NCBI RefSeq assembly: GCF_019710585.1
Contig: NZ_JAIFZQ010000017.1
Span: 62,001-126,000 of the forward strand
DNA from: Arthrobacter sp. MAHUQ-56
GTDB taxonomy: Bacteria > Actinomycetota > Actinomycetes > Actinomycetales > Micrococcaceae
DNA length: 64,000 bases
Direction of reading: 5' to 3'
The translations under genes were made by a program, and so were the position numbers. The notes under the pieces are model-generated. The model did no database searches. It saw nothing but the letters and a program-made list of their open reading frames with translations, and was not told the origin of the DNA. How positions within the stretch are numbered: the stretch's first letter is position 1; each line of letters begins with the position of its first letter. Of the stretch, positions 51,855-60,649 are shown one piece after another.

Positions 51855-52943
51855 TCACACGCCCTTGGCTGGCTGCCCCTTGCGGGGTGTGGCACGGGTG
51901 GAGCTGTTGCGTACAACAAGTGTCGGTGGGATCGGCGTACGGTCCACCTCCCGCCCCTCCATTGCGCCGATCAGCACTTCCATGCTCATAAGTGCCAATG
52001 CGGTGAAGTCCTGGCGGACGGTGGTCAGCGGCGGCAGGAAGTAGTCCGAGCCTTCGATATCGTCGAAGCCAACGACACTCACGTCGTCCGGGACGCGGAC
52101 ACCATTCTCCGTGAAGGCCCGAATGAGGCCGAGGGCGGTGTGGTCGCTGGCGGCGAAGATCGCCTGGGGAACGCTGCCCTCGCGCACGAGCTGGAGGCCG
52201 GTTTCGTAGGCCCAGCGGGGGCTCCAGTCGCCTTCGAGGCAGAGCCCTGGTGGAAGCCCTGCAGCACGGAGCGCGGCCTCCCAGCCGCGTTTGCGGACAC
52301 GTCCATCGAACCAGTCCATTGAACCGGCGATATGGGCGATGTCTGTGTGGCCGAGGTCGATGAGGTGTTGGGTGGCGAGCCTGGCTCCAAGCTCCTGGTT
52401 TTCCGAGTATGTGAAGACGTTCGGAGTCGACGACGCTCCTGCGGCAATCATCTCCACAGGCACGCGGCAGGACGCATTCCAAACAGCTGCCGCCATATCG
52501 ACCACAGGTGCGATAACGATAATTCCCCCTACGCCGATGTCGTCGAGAGTGTCGAGGGCAGCCTGCACGGAGTCATCGTAGGGCCTTTCGGCACTGATGA
52601 CTGTTATCGCATAGCCCTTCTTCCGGGCAACGTTTTCAAGGGCCATCAGTGTCCCGACGGGGCCGAACCGTGGCGACCCATCAGTGACTATCCCGATCGA
52701 GGTCGACCGGTTGGTCACCAGCGCGGTCGCGGCGCGATTCCGGCGGTACCCGATGTCCTGGATGACCTGCAGGACCCGCTCGCGAGTGGAGGCGCTGACA
52801 TCAGGGGCGTTATTGAGCACGCGGGAGACCGTGCCAAAGGAAACTCCTGCCACCCGCGCCACGTCGTTAATCGTCGGTTTCCGGCGGGGCGATCTTTCCG
52901 GAATCCCGCCGGCTGCCTTTGAGGTGATGATTTTGCCCGTCAT
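51855..52943 (-). CDS. LacI family transcriptional regulator of the sugar operon
   Basis: 362-residue regulator. The N-terminal helix-turn-helix with hinge reads [20 protein letters not shown] then [15 protein letters not shown], after a 20-residue basic extension. The effector domain is a periplasmic-binding-protein fold ([50 protein letters not shown]). AGGAG precedes the ATG. It is divergent from the sugar transport operon across 211 bp that hold three LacI-type operators, so it most likely represses that operon and is relieved by the transported sugar or a product. Confidence 0.92.
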   Translation of the reverse strand: MTGKIITSKAAGGIPERSPRRKPTINDVARVAGVSFGTVSRVLNNAPDVSASTRERVLQVIQDIGYRRNRAATALVTNRSTSIGIVTDGSPRFGPVGTLMALENVARKKGYAITVISAERPYDDSVQAALDTLDDIGVGGIIVIAPVVDMAAAVWNASCRVPVEMIAAGASSTPNVFTYSENQELGARLATQHLIDLGHTDIAHIAGSMDWFDGRVRKRGWEAALRAAGLPPGLCLEGDWSPRWAYETGLQLVREGSVPQAIFAASDHTALGLIRAFTENGVRVPDDVSVVGFDDIEGSDYFLPPLTTVRQDFTALALMSMEVLIGAMEGREVDRTPIPPTLVVRNSSTRATPRKGQPAKGV

Positions 52944-53055
52944 GCTCTCTCCTGTCCTGCCAGTCCCAGGCCGAGCCGACAGCGTTTTCGTACCGCTCGA
53001 TCTTACGCCGTGGAACCCATTCGAAGATCATTACGCTGTTGCCCGAGTGTGACCA

Positions 53056-53085
53056 TTGACACCAAGCGCCGTGAACGTTTACGCT
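53056..53085 (+). promoter_or_regulatory. Promoter of the sugar operon
   Basis: A consensus -35 TTGACA (53056-53061) and a -10-like TACGCT (53080-53085) are 18 bp apart, about 70 bp before the first gene of the operon. The first operator covers the -10, which suits repression. Confidence 0.65.
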
Positions 53086-53125
53086 CTTCCGTAAACGTTC
53101 ACGGTACCAATCGTAAACGATTACG
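53070..53125. promoter_or_regulatory. Three tandem LacI-type operators
   Basis: Three 14-bp near-palindromes with a central CG: CGTGAACGTTTACG (53070-53083), CGTAAACGTTCACG (53090-53103) and CGTAAACGATTACG (53112-53125). Their centres are 20 and 22 bp apart, so they lie on about the same face of the helix. The first two also form a larger perfect inverted repeat with 15-nt arms (53069-53083 and 53090-53104). Confidence 0.85.
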
Positions 53126-53154
53126 GAACGACTTCAAGGAAGAGGTGCTGGGCA

Positions 53155-53631
53155 GTGGGCGTCGAAAACCCCAAGGCACTCATGCCGGGCATTGAGCTTC
53201 AAGTTGAGGACCCTGACCAGTGGACCCATCTGGAAGTACTTCTGACGAATGCAGACCGTGGTGACCTCACGGCAGCCGCCCGTAAATTCGTGCCCCCCGC
53301 AACCTGGGCCGTTGTCGGCGTCTTCAATGGCGGCCTCCTGTGGACCAGCCTGGTCCTGTCCGTCGATCACGAGGGTGGCCTCACCCCAGTATCCATGCTT
53401 GAGCATTCACTTGCTGAGACGCGAGGCAGTCTGACCGAGGCTGCTCGGGACGCCGTGGCATGGGTTCAAACGCGCTTCGGGCATTGCTCCTTGGGTTTCT
53501 TTGTCCAGAAGACGCATGCAGAAACCATCCTCGGCGCCTCCGACAAGGCTGCTGCTATCCGGGCTGCTTCCGCCGCCGGTGGGCTCATCCTGTCACCGGT
53601 CCCCCCTGCCTTGGCGCTGGCCCTGGCATGA
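53155..53631 (+). CDS. Unknown 158-aa protein, first gene of the sugar operon
   Basis: Soluble protein with GTG start at 53155 and AAGGAAGAGG upstream. Visible features are an alternating strand/helix pattern, PATWAVVGVFNGGLLWTSLV followed by DHEGGLTPVSML, and a Cys/His pair in TRFGHCSLGFF. There is no signal peptide, transmembrane helix or known motif. It is the first cistron after the LacI operators and ends 44 bp before the binding-protein gene, so it is expressed with sugar uptake. Function is unknown; it could be a missing catabolic step or a mutarotase-like helper, but nothing in the sequence shows that. Confidence 0.7.
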   Translation: MGVENPKALMPGIELQVEDPDQWTHLEVLLTNADRGDLTAAARKFVPPATWAVVGVFNGGLLWTSLVLSVDHEGGLTPVSMLEHSLAETRGSLTEAARDAVAWVQTRFGHCSLGFFVQKTHAETILGASDKAAAIRAASAAGGLILSPVPPALALALA

Positions 53632-53675
53632 CCCCCTCCCCAACCATTCATCACTATAAGCACTGGAGAACAACG

Positions 53676-54833
53676 ATGATCCGCAGGCTTTCCTTCGTGG
53701 CCCTGGCCGCAGCCCTGTCCCTTTCCGTCGCTTCCTGCAGCAGTTCCACGACAGCTGGCTCTAACGCACCGAACGCCGGGGTGTCTGACAAGGCGCAGCA
53801 GGCCCTCGACAAAATCAAAGGCCAGGTTTTGAGTAAGGGTCCCAACGGCGAGACGCCCTCGCCTGCGTCCGCGGCTGATCTGACTCCCGAGGACATCACC
53901 AAGGTCAAGGGCCTTAACGCAACCGCAGCGATCGTGATGCACTACGGCGGCAACGACTGGGCAACGGCCCAGACCAACGGACTCAAGAGTGAATTTGAAA
54001 AGCTCGGCATCAAGGTCATCGCCACGACCGACGCTAATTTCAAGCCTGACAAGCAGGTATCGGACATCGAGACCGTCATGACGCAGAAGCCGAACATCAT
54101 CGTCTCCATTCCCACCGACCCCATAGCCACGGCCGGAGCTTACAAAAAGGCAGCGGAGGCAGGAACCAAGCTCGTCTTCATGGACAACATCCCGCAAGGA
54201 CTGACCGCCGGAAAGGATTACGTGTCGGTCGTTTCCGCTGACAACTACGGCAACGGGGTTGTGTCGGCCCACCAGATGGCGAAGGCCCTTGGCGGTAAGG
54301 GCAAGATCGGCGTGATCTTCCACCAGGCCGACTTCTTTGTCACCAAGCAGCGCTACGAGGGCTTCAAGGAGACGATCACCAAGGAATACCCCGACATCCA
54401 GATCGTCGAGGAAAAGGGCATCGCCGGTCCTGACTTCGCCGGTGACGCGCAGGCCGCCGCGAACGCGATGCTGAGTAAGTATGCCGACTTGTCAGGCATC
54501 TGGGCAGTCTGGGATGTGCCCGCCGAAGGTGTCATGGCCGCTGCCCGTGCCGCCGGCCGGCCGGACCTGAAGATCGCCACTGAGGACCTCGGCAAGAACG
54601 TCGCCATCGCCTTGGCCAAAGACCAGCTCGTCATCGGACTCGGAGCCCAGGTCCCGTTCGACCAGGGCGTGACCGAGGCGCGGCTGGCCGCAGGAGCCCT
54701 GATTGGCAAGCAGGCTCCGGCGTATGTAGCGCTCAGCGCACTGCCGGTTGATCACTCCAACGTCTTGGAGGCCTGGAAGCAGGTCTACCACGAGGACGCC
54801 CCGAAGGACATCCAGGACTCCTACAAGAAGTAG
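53676..54833 (+). CDS. Sugar ABC transporter substrate-binding lipoprotein
   Basis: 385-residue exported lipoprotein: MIRRLSFVALAAALSLSVAS with lipobox Cys at residue 21. The mature part is a type I periplasmic-binding fold of the ribose/galactose group (ATTDANFKPDKQVSDIETVM; IIVSIPTDPIATAGAYKKA; SGIWAVWDVPAEGVMAAARA; IATEDLGKNVAIALAKDQLV). It captures the sugar for the ATPase and permease downstream. GGAGAA precedes the ATG. A strong hairpin after the gene may keep its mRNA level above the rest. Confidence 0.92.
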   Translation: MIRRLSFVALAAALSLSVASCSSSTTAGSNAPNAGVSDKAQQALDKIKGQVLSKGPNGETPSPASAADLTPEDITKVKGLNATAAIVMHYGGNDWATAQTNGLKSEFEKLGIKVIATTDANFKPDKQVSDIETVMTQKPNIIVSIPTDPIATAGAYKKAAEAGTKLVFMDNIPQGLTAGKDYVSVVSADNYGNGVVSAHQMAKALGGKGKIGVIFHQADFFVTKQRYEGFKETITKEYPDIQIVEEKGIAGPDFAGDAQAAANAMLSKYADLSGIWAVWDVPAEGVMAAARAAGRPDLKIATEDLGKNVAIALAKDQLVIGLGAQVPFDQGVTEARLAAGALIGKQAPAYVALSALPVDHSNVLEAWKQVYHEDAPKDIQDSYKK

Positions 54834-54842
54834 CCAGACCCG

Positions 54843-54871
54843 ATGGTGCGGGGCTCCCGGCCTCGCACCAT
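54843..54871 (+). terminator. Intercistronic hairpin after the binding-protein gene
   Basis: ATGGTGCG (54843-54850) pairs with CGCACCAT (54864-54871); the stem can extend inward through GGGC/GGCCT. It lies 10 bp after the binding-protein stop and 15 bp before the ATPase start. Hairpins here commonly stabilise binding-protein mRNA or partly stop transcription, giving more binding protein than transporter. Confidence 0.65.
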
Positions 54872-54886
54872 GCCGAAAGGGCAACC

Positions 54887-56395
54887 ATGAACACCGCAGA
54901 CAATGTCGTCGAGATGCGCTCGATCTCCAAGGGCTTCAACGGCGTTTCCGTTCTGAAGGACGTCAGCTTTGATGTCCGGAAGGGTGAAGTCCACGCCCTC
55001 GCAGGAGGCAACGGCGCAGGCAAGTCAACGCTGATGAAGATCCTCCAGGGTGTCTACCAAGCAGATGAAGGCGAAATCCTCATTGGCGGTCAACCCACTG
55101 CCATCAACTCGATCCACGATGCGAAGGCAGCGGGCATCGGGATGGTTTTCCAGGAATTCAGCCTCGTCCCCAGCTTGACGGTCGCTCAAAATATCTTCCT
55201 CGCCGCTGAACCACTCGGCGTCGGAAAGCTCATTGATGATCGTGCGGCCGCGCGCCGGGCCCAGGAAATCTTTGCTGAGATGGAGGTCCGCGTCGACCCG
55301 CACGCCGAAGTCTCCCGCCTTGGAACGGCCTACTGGCAGCTGACGGAGATCGCGAAGGCACTGTCGCAAAACGCCCAGGTGCTGATCATGGACGAACCCA
55401 CCGCCAGTCTGGCGCGGCATGAGTCCGAAGCCCTCTTTGAACTCATCGATCGCCTCAAACAGCGCGGCATCTCCATCATCTATATCTCACACCGGATGGA
55501 CGAGGTCTACCGGCTTGCCGACCGGATCACCATCCTTCGCGACGGCCGCCGGCTCCTCACGGAACCCCTGACGAACGTAACCCCCGAACAAATCGTGGAA
55601 GGGATCGTCGGCAAAAAGATCGAGGGGGAACTGGCCTACCGCGAACGGGGCCGGGTGGACCACGAAGGTGCGCCCCTCCTCGAAGTCCGGAGCCTGAACG
55701 CGGGCAAGCGGGTGAAGGATGTGTCCTTCTCACTCCGTCCCGGAGAGATCCTGGGCCTGGCCGGCCTCATGGGCAGCGGCCGGACCGAACTCGCACGTAC
55801 GCTTTTTGGCATCGACCGCAGGGACAGCGGGGACATCCTCATCAGGGGCGAGAAAGTCAATCTAAACTCGCCCCAGCAGGCCATCAACGCAGGCATTGCG
55901 CTCATCCCCGAAGACCGGCGTGCCCAGGGCCTCGTCCTGGACCACTCCGTCCGTGACAACCTGCTGCTGCCGCTGCTCGGCCAAATCACGCGGGGCCCTC
56001 TTCTCGACAACGCCAAAGGCAAGGAACTGTCCTCGTCCCTCATCAAGAAGTTCGCGGTCAAGGTTGCCCACCCCCACCGGCCCGTGCGCCTGCTGTCGGG
56101 CGGTAACCAGCAAAAAGTGGTCATCGCCAAATGGCTCGGCACCGACCCCGAAATCCTGATCCTCGACGAGCCGACAGCCGGCGTCGACATCGGCACCAAA
56201 AGCGAAATCCTCGACATGATCCGGGAACTCGCCAGCGCCGGCAAAGCCGTCATCGTCATCTCCTCGGAATACCCCGAACTCCTCGCGGTCAGCGACCGCG
56301 TCCTCGTCCTCAAGGACGGCTCCGTCATCCGTGACATCCCCCGCAGCGACATCGCTGACGAGGAACATCTTCAACTTGCAGTCCAGGGAGTCTGA
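54887..56395 (+). CDS. Sugar ABC transporter ATP-binding protein, duplicated
   Basis: 502-residue protein with two ATPase domains in the ribose-importer style. Domain 1 has an intact Walker A (GGNGAGKST) and Walker B (VLIMDEPTASLA), but its signature region reads RLGTAYWQLTEIAKAL rather than a canonical LSxGQ. Domain 2 has a degenerate Walker A (GLMGSGRTELA), a canonical signature LSGGNQQKV and Walker B LILDEPTAGVD. In the head-to-tail dimer one composite site is therefore consensus and the other is degenerate on both faces. It energises import with the permease 3 bp downstream. Confidence 0.93.
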   Translation: MNTADNVVEMRSISKGFNGVSVLKDVSFDVRKGEVHALAGGNGAGKSTLMKILQGVYQADEGEILIGGQPTAINSIHDAKAAGIGMVFQEFSLVPSLTVAQNIFLAAEPLGVGKLIDDRAAARRAQEIFAEMEVRVDPHAEVSRLGTAYWQLTEIAKALSQNAQVLIMDEPTASLARHESEALFELIDRLKQRGISIIYISHRMDEVYRLADRITILRDGRRLLTEPLTNVTPEQIVEGIVGKKIEGELAYRERGRVDHEGAPLLEVRSLNAGKRVKDVSFSLRPGEILGLAGLMGSGRTELARTLFGIDRRDSGDILIRGEKVNLNSPQQAINAGIALIPEDRRAQGLVLDHSVRDNLLLPLLGQITRGPLLDNAKGKELSSSLIKKFAVKVAHPHRPVRLLSGGNQQKVVIAKWLGTDPEILILDEPTAGVDIGTKSEILDMIRELASAGKAVIVISSEYPELLAVSDRVLVLKDGSVIRDIPRSDIADEEHLQLAVQGV

Positions 56396-56398
56396 ACA

Positions 56399-57382
56399 GT
56401 GAGCAAGGCAAACACCATAACCCCCAGCGGCACCGCACCCCGAAACTTCGGCACCATGCTGAAGGACCTCGACTGGCGACGCTATGTCATCTACATCGGC
56501 TTCGTCGTCGTCTTCCTCTTCTTCGCAGTTCTGCTGCGCGACCAGGGCTTCCTGTCCCCGCAAAACCTGCTGAACATCTTCCGCCAGACGGCCACCATCA
56601 CCGTCATCGCCGTGGGCATGACCTACGTCATCTCCTGCGCCGAAATCGACCTCAGCGTCGGATCGGTTGCAGGCCTGTCCAGCGTCTGCACGGCCATGGC
56701 CCTGTCACAGTGGGGCCTGATCCCAGGCATCCTCGCCGGCCTTGCCGTCGGGCTCGTGGTGGGATCCATCAACGGTGCACTGGTCAGCCTGCTGGGCATC
56801 CCCTCATTCCTGGTTACCCTGGGCATGCTCGGCATCGCCGCTGGTGTTGCGCAGTGGATTACGGCATCCGCCCCGCAACCGATCCTTAACGACACCTTCA
56901 ATATGCTCTTCGGATCCGGCGACTTCGGTCCCATCCCCGGTCTGGTCGTCTGGAGTGCCGTCTTCGTCGCCATCGGCGCCGTCGTCCTGAACCGCACCCG
57001 GTTCGGCCGGCAGGTTCTGGCGACCGGCGGCAACCGCAACGCAGCAGAGTTCACCGGCATTAACACCAAACGCATCAAGTTCCAGGTTCTGCTCATCTCT
57101 GGTGCGGTCGCGAGCGTCGCCGGCATGCTCTACGCCGGGCGTCTGCAGTCCGGCCGGTTCCAGTGGGGGGCCGGCGATGAGCTCTCCGCCATTGCCGCTG
57201 TCATCCTCGGCGGCACCAGCCTCTTCGGCGGATTCGGATCCATCATCGGAACCCTTTTCGGCGCCCTGCTGATCGGCTTGATCAACAACGGACTGATCCT
57301 TGCCGGACTCGACAGCAGCCAGCAGCAGGTGGTTCGTGGTGCCATCATCATCCTGGCAGTCGCCCTCGCCCGGAAGAAGTAA
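56399..57382 (+). CDS. Sugar ABC transporter permease
   Basis: 327-residue polytopic membrane protein of the RbsC family, GTG start at 56399. About eight to ten helices are visible, starting with YVIYIGFVVVFLFFAVLLRD. The family segments AEIDLSVGSVAGLSSVCTAM, GRQVLATGGNRNAAEFTGIN and the EAA-like AVILGGTSLFGGFGSIIGTL are present. It forms the membrane channel for sugar import with the ATPase just upstream. The next gene begins 7 bp after its stop, so uptake and catabolism are in one operon. Confidence 0.93.
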   Translation: MSKANTITPSGTAPRNFGTMLKDLDWRRYVIYIGFVVVFLFFAVLLRDQGFLSPQNLLNIFRQTATITVIAVGMTYVISCAEIDLSVGSVAGLSSVCTAMALSQWGLIPGILAGLAVGLVVGSINGALVSLLGIPSFLVTLGMLGIAAGVAQWITASAPQPILNDTFNMLFGSGDFGPIPGLVVWSAVFVAIGAVVLNRTRFGRQVLATGGNRNAAEFTGINTKRIKFQVLLISGAVASVAGMLYAGRLQSGRFQWGAGDELSAIAAVILGGTSLFGGFGSIIGTLFGALLIGLINNGLILAGLDSSQQQVVRGAIIILAVALARKK

Positions 57383-57389
57383 CGGGTCC

Positions 57390-58538
57390 ATGACTGCCAC
57401 ACTACGGGCCGGGATCATCGGCACAGGATTCATGGGCGCCGTCCACTCCCACGCAGTGCGCGCAGCCGGCAGCACCGTCAGCGCCGTCGCTGGAAGCAGC
57501 CAGGCATCGGCCGAGGCGGCCAGGGCAGGATTGGGTGCCCAGGCCGCCGCAGCCACACCCGAGGCGCTGATCGCACGAGACGATGTGGACGTTGTCCACA
57601 TCTGCACCCCGAATGCAACGCACGCCGACCTGGCACGCAAGGCCATCGCAGCAGGCAAAGCCGTCATCTGCGAAAAACCCCTGGCCACCAGCGTGGATGA
57701 CGCCGCCGAACTGACTGATCTCGCCCGGCAGGCAGGCGTCACCGCCGCCGTGCCCTTCGTCTACCGGTTCTATCCAGCGGTCCGAGAGGCACGCGACCGT
57801 ATCCGGGCCGGAGAGGCAGGGCGACTCTGGCTGCTGCACGGCTCCTACCTCCAGGACTGGCTGGCAGGTGCAGAAGCGTCCAACTGGCGGGTTGATTCGA
57901 AACTCGGAGGGGCTTCCAGGGCTTTCGGTGACATTGGAGTGCACTGGTGTGACCTGATGGAGTTCACCACGGGCCACAAAATCACCAGGATCATGGCCAG
58001 CACAAGCCGGGCCTACGGGCAGCGCGAAACCGGCGGCACTTTGTCCTCTGTGGCCACCGAGGATGGCGCGACGATCCTGTTCGAAACCGACAACGGCGCC
58101 GCAGGTTCACTGGTTGTCAGCCAGGTCAGCCCCGGCAGGAAGAACCGCCTGTGGTTTTCGTTCGACGGAACTGAGGCGTCCTTCAGCTTCAACCAGGAGC
58201 GGCCTGGGACCCTGCACATCGGACGCACCGATGCCAGCACCGACGTTCCCGTGGGCCCGCAAACCCTCTCCACCCCCGGTGGCAGGCGATACGCCATGCT
58301 CCCGCCAGGTCATCCGCAGGGCTACCAGGACAGCTTCAACGCATTCGTCGCAGACACTTACGCGGCTGTCCGGGGCCAGGAACCCGAAGGTCTGCCCACC
58401 TTCCGCGACGGGCTCCGGGCGGCACTTCTGACCGATGCAGTCGTCGCCTCCGCAGCGCAACAGTCATGGGTCACCGTCCCCACAACCGGCAACCGATCCC
58501 TCACATCTTCCCCTGCAGTTGAAAGGCAAAAGCAATGA
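57390..58538 (+). CDS. Gfo/Idh/MocA-family oxidoreductase 1 (possible LgdC-like reductase)
   Basis: 382-residue NAD(P)-dependent dehydrogenase. The Rossmann motif is GTGFMG at residues 11-16, and the family EKP motif is at 95-97 (ICEKPLAT). Catalytic Asp/His are likely in FGDIGVHWCDLMEF. It differs clearly from the second dehydrogenase in the operon. In the known levoglucosan pathway two Gfo/Idh enzymes act, one oxidising the sugar at C3 and one reducing 3-ketoglucose; this gene is the candidate for the second role by elimination. Its stop overlaps the next start by 4 bp. Confidence 0.85.
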   Translation: MTATLRAGIIGTGFMGAVHSHAVRAAGSTVSAVAGSSQASAEAARAGLGAQAAAATPEALIARDDVDVVHICTPNATHADLARKAIAAGKAVICEKPLATSVDDAAELTDLARQAGVTAAVPFVYRFYPAVREARDRIRAGEAGRLWLLHGSYLQDWLAGAEASNWRVDSKLGGASRAFGDIGVHWCDLMEFTTGHKITRIMASTSRAYGQRETGGTLSSVATEDGATILFETDNGAAGSLVVSQVSPGRKNRLWFSFDGTEASFSFNQERPGTLHIGRTDASTDVPVGPQTLSTPGGRRYAMLPPGHPQGYQDSFNAFVADTYAAVRGQEPEGLPTFRDGLRAALLTDAVVASAAQQSWVTVPTTGNRSLTSSPAVERQKQ

Positions 58539-59350
58539 AACTCGGATACTGTTCCATCACCTGGGGCGGCGTCGTCGGCCACCCCCAAGGCGTGACAAGC
58601 GTCAAGGACCTCTTCTACATGACCCACGGGTCGATGCGTGACGCCGTTCAGGACATCGCCTCGGTCGGCTACCAGGGCGTGGAGATGTTCGACGGAAACC
58701 TCGCCGAATACGCCGACAAGCCCGAAGAACTCAAAGAGATCCTCAGCGGCAACGGCATCGAGCTGACCAGCGTCTACACCGGGGCGAACTTCATCTACGC
58801 CGACATCCTCCCGGACGAAATGCACCGGATCCACCGGGCCGCGGAGCTGGCTGCGGGCTTCGGCGCCGAACGGCTCGTCGTGGGCGGCGGAGCACGCCGT
58901 GCGGCCGGAACCACCGAGGACGACTACCACCGCCTGGGCCAGGCGCTGGACCAGGTCACGGAGATCGCAGAGGGCTTCGGCCTGTCCGCGAGCTACCACC
59001 CACACCTGAGCACCATCGTCGAAAGCCCGGACGAGCTGGACAAGCTCATGCCACTGACCCGGATCGGCTTCTGCCCGGACACCGCGCACCTTGCAGCCGG
59101 GGGTGCAGATCCGGCCGCTGTCATCCGGAAGTACCCCGACAGGATCCGGCACGTCCACCTCAAGGACTTCCAGCACGACCCGTTCAATTTCCTCCCCCTC
59201 GGCGAAGGCGAACTCGATTTCCCGGACATTATCGCCGCGATCCGCGAAAGCGGATATGACAGCTGGCTCATGGTCGAGCTCGACGGCTACGACGGCGACC
59301 CGAAAGCCGCTGCCGAAATCAGCAAGAAGTACCTCGAAAAACTCCTCTGA
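58535..59350 (+). CDS. TIM-barrel sugar isomerase/epimerase-like protein (possible 3-keto-sugar lyase or hydratase)
   Basis: 271-residue xylose-isomerase-like TIM barrel. Metal-binding residues are suggested in GYQGVEMFDGNLAEY, SASYHPHLSTIVE, CPDTAHLAAGG, RHVHLKDFQ and SWLMVELDGYDGD. Such proteins isomerise sugars, or carry out beta-elimination or hydration of 3-keto sugars in levoglucosan and glycoside pathways. The ATG overlaps the upstream stop (ATGA), so it is translated with the first dehydrogenase. The precise reaction cannot be read from sequence. Confidence 0.8.
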   Translation: MKLGYCSITWGGVVGHPQGVTSVKDLFYMTHGSMRDAVQDIASVGYQGVEMFDGNLAEYADKPEELKEILSGNGIELTSVYTGANFIYADILPDEMHRIHRAAELAAGFGAERLVVGGGARRAAGTTEDDYHRLGQALDQVTEIAEGFGLSASYHPHLSTIVESPDELDKLMPLTRIGFCPDTAHLAAGGADPAAVIRKYPDRIRHVHLKDFQHDPFNFLPLGEGELDFPDIIAAIRESGYDSWLMVELDGYDGDPKAAAEISKKYLEKLL

Positions 59351-59414
59351 CCTCACTTTTTGACCCATGGGAAGCCACTCGGCGCCCGTAAATTCCGGAA
59401 GGAACAGGATTCAC

Positions 59415-60587
59415 ATGCAAAACCTCAACGTCGGCCTCATCGGAGGCGGATTCATGGGCAAGGCCCACTCCCTGGCGTACGCCGCCATGCCTATGTTCTT
59501 CTGGCCGGCACCGGCGCTGCCGGTCCGCAAAGTCATCGCAGAAGCCAACGCGGATCTCGCTGCCGAGGCGGCACGCCGCTTCGGCTTCGAAAATTCCACC
59601 TCGGACTGGCGCAGCATCATCGACGACCCGGACATCCACGTCGTAGACATCGCCACTCCCAACCACCTCCACGCCGAAATTGCCATCGCAGCCGCAGAAG
59701 CAGGCAAGCACATCATCTGCGAAAAGCCCCTGGCCCGCACCGGCGAGGAATCCAAGGCCATGTACGACGCAGTCAAAGACAAGAACATCGTCCATATGGT
59801 TGCATTCAACTACCGCCGGACGCCCGCGGTCGCGCTGGCAAAGAAGTACATCGAAGAAGGTGCCATCGGCCGCGTCCTGAGCTTCCGCGGAACCTATCTG
59901 CAGGACTGGAGCGCCGACCCCAACTCCCCACTGTCCTGGCGCTTCCAAAAGTCCATCGCAGGTTCCGGCGCCCTCGGCGACATCGCAACGCACGTCGTCG
60001 ATATGGCCCGCTACCTCGTCGGCGAATTCAGCGCCGTAAACGCTCTTCTCTCCACCTGGATCCCGGAGCGCCCGCTGCAGACAGGGGGAGCCGACGCCCT
60101 GGGTAACGTGCGAGGCGGAGAAGGTCCCAAGGGGCACGTCGACGTCGATGACGAAGTCATGACCATGATCCGCTTCGCCAACGGAGCCGTGGGTTCCATA
60201 GAAGCGACACGAAACGCGCACGGCAGGAACAACTACATCACCTTCGAAATCCACGGAACCGAAGGCAGCATCGTCTTCAACTACGAACGACGCGACGAAC
60301 TGCAGGTCTGTTTCGCTTCCGACCAAGCCGACCGGCGCGGGTTCCGCACTGTCTACACCGGGCCGGCCCACCCGTATGGAGAAGGACTCTGGCCCATCCC
60401 GGCACTGGGGATCGGGTACGGCGAAACGAAGATCATCGAAGCCCATGACTTCTTCAAGGCCATCGCGGAAGGCGGCAGCGTAAGCCCCAGCTTCGCGGAC
60501 GGCTACCAGGTCGCCCTGATCGACGACGCGATCGTTGAATCCGCTGCCAAGGAATCCTGGGTCGAGGTCCCACAAGTCGGCGCCTGA
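59415..60587 (+). CDS. lgdA: Gfo/Idh/MocA-family oxidoreductase 2, levoglucosan dehydrogenase-like
   Basis: 390-residue dehydrogenase. The NAD-binding motif is GLIGGGFMGKAHS at the N-terminus, the EKP motif is at about 103-105 (ICEKPLARTG), and the catalytic Asp/His lie in GALGDIATHVVDMARYLVGE. The sequence and the exact length agree closely with my memory of the levoglucosan dehydrogenase characterised from Pseudarthrobacter phenanthrenivorans, which oxidises levoglucosan at C3 with NAD+. This recall was not checked against a database. GGAAGGA lies about 12 nt upstream of the ATG. Sugar uptake genes in the same operon support the role. Confidence 0.8.
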   Translation: MQNLNVGLIGGGFMGKAHSLAYAAMPMFFWPAPALPVRKVIAEANADLAAEAARRFGFENSTSDWRSIIDDPDIHVVDIATPNHLHAEIAIAAAEAGKHIICEKPLARTGEESKAMYDAVKDKNIVHMVAFNYRRTPAVALAKKYIEEGAIGRVLSFRGTYLQDWSADPNSPLSWRFQKSIAGSGALGDIATHVVDMARYLVGEFSAVNALLSTWIPERPLQTGGADALGNVRGGEGPKGHVDVDDEVMTMIRFANGAVGSIEATRNAHGRNNYITFEIHGTEGSIVFNYERRDELQVCFASDQADRRGFRTVYTGPAHPYGEGLWPIPALGIGYGETKIIEAHDFFKAIAEGGSVSPSFADGYQVALIDDAIVESAAKESWVEVPQVGA

Positions 60588-60599
60588 CCCATCAGCCCC

Positions 60600-60627
60600 G
60601 GGAGGGGCGGTACGGACCGCCCCTCCC
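60600..60627 (+). terminator. 12-bp perfect hairpin between dehydrogenase 2 and the ABM gene
   Basis: GGGAGGGGCGGT (60600-60611) and ACCGCCCCTCCC (60616-60627) with loop ACGG, 12 bp after the stop and 22 bp before the next start. It has no T-run; it may partly stop transcription or stabilise the upstream mRNA. Confidence 0.6.
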
Positions 60628-60649
60628 CCAGCACCCCCAAGGACCGTCG

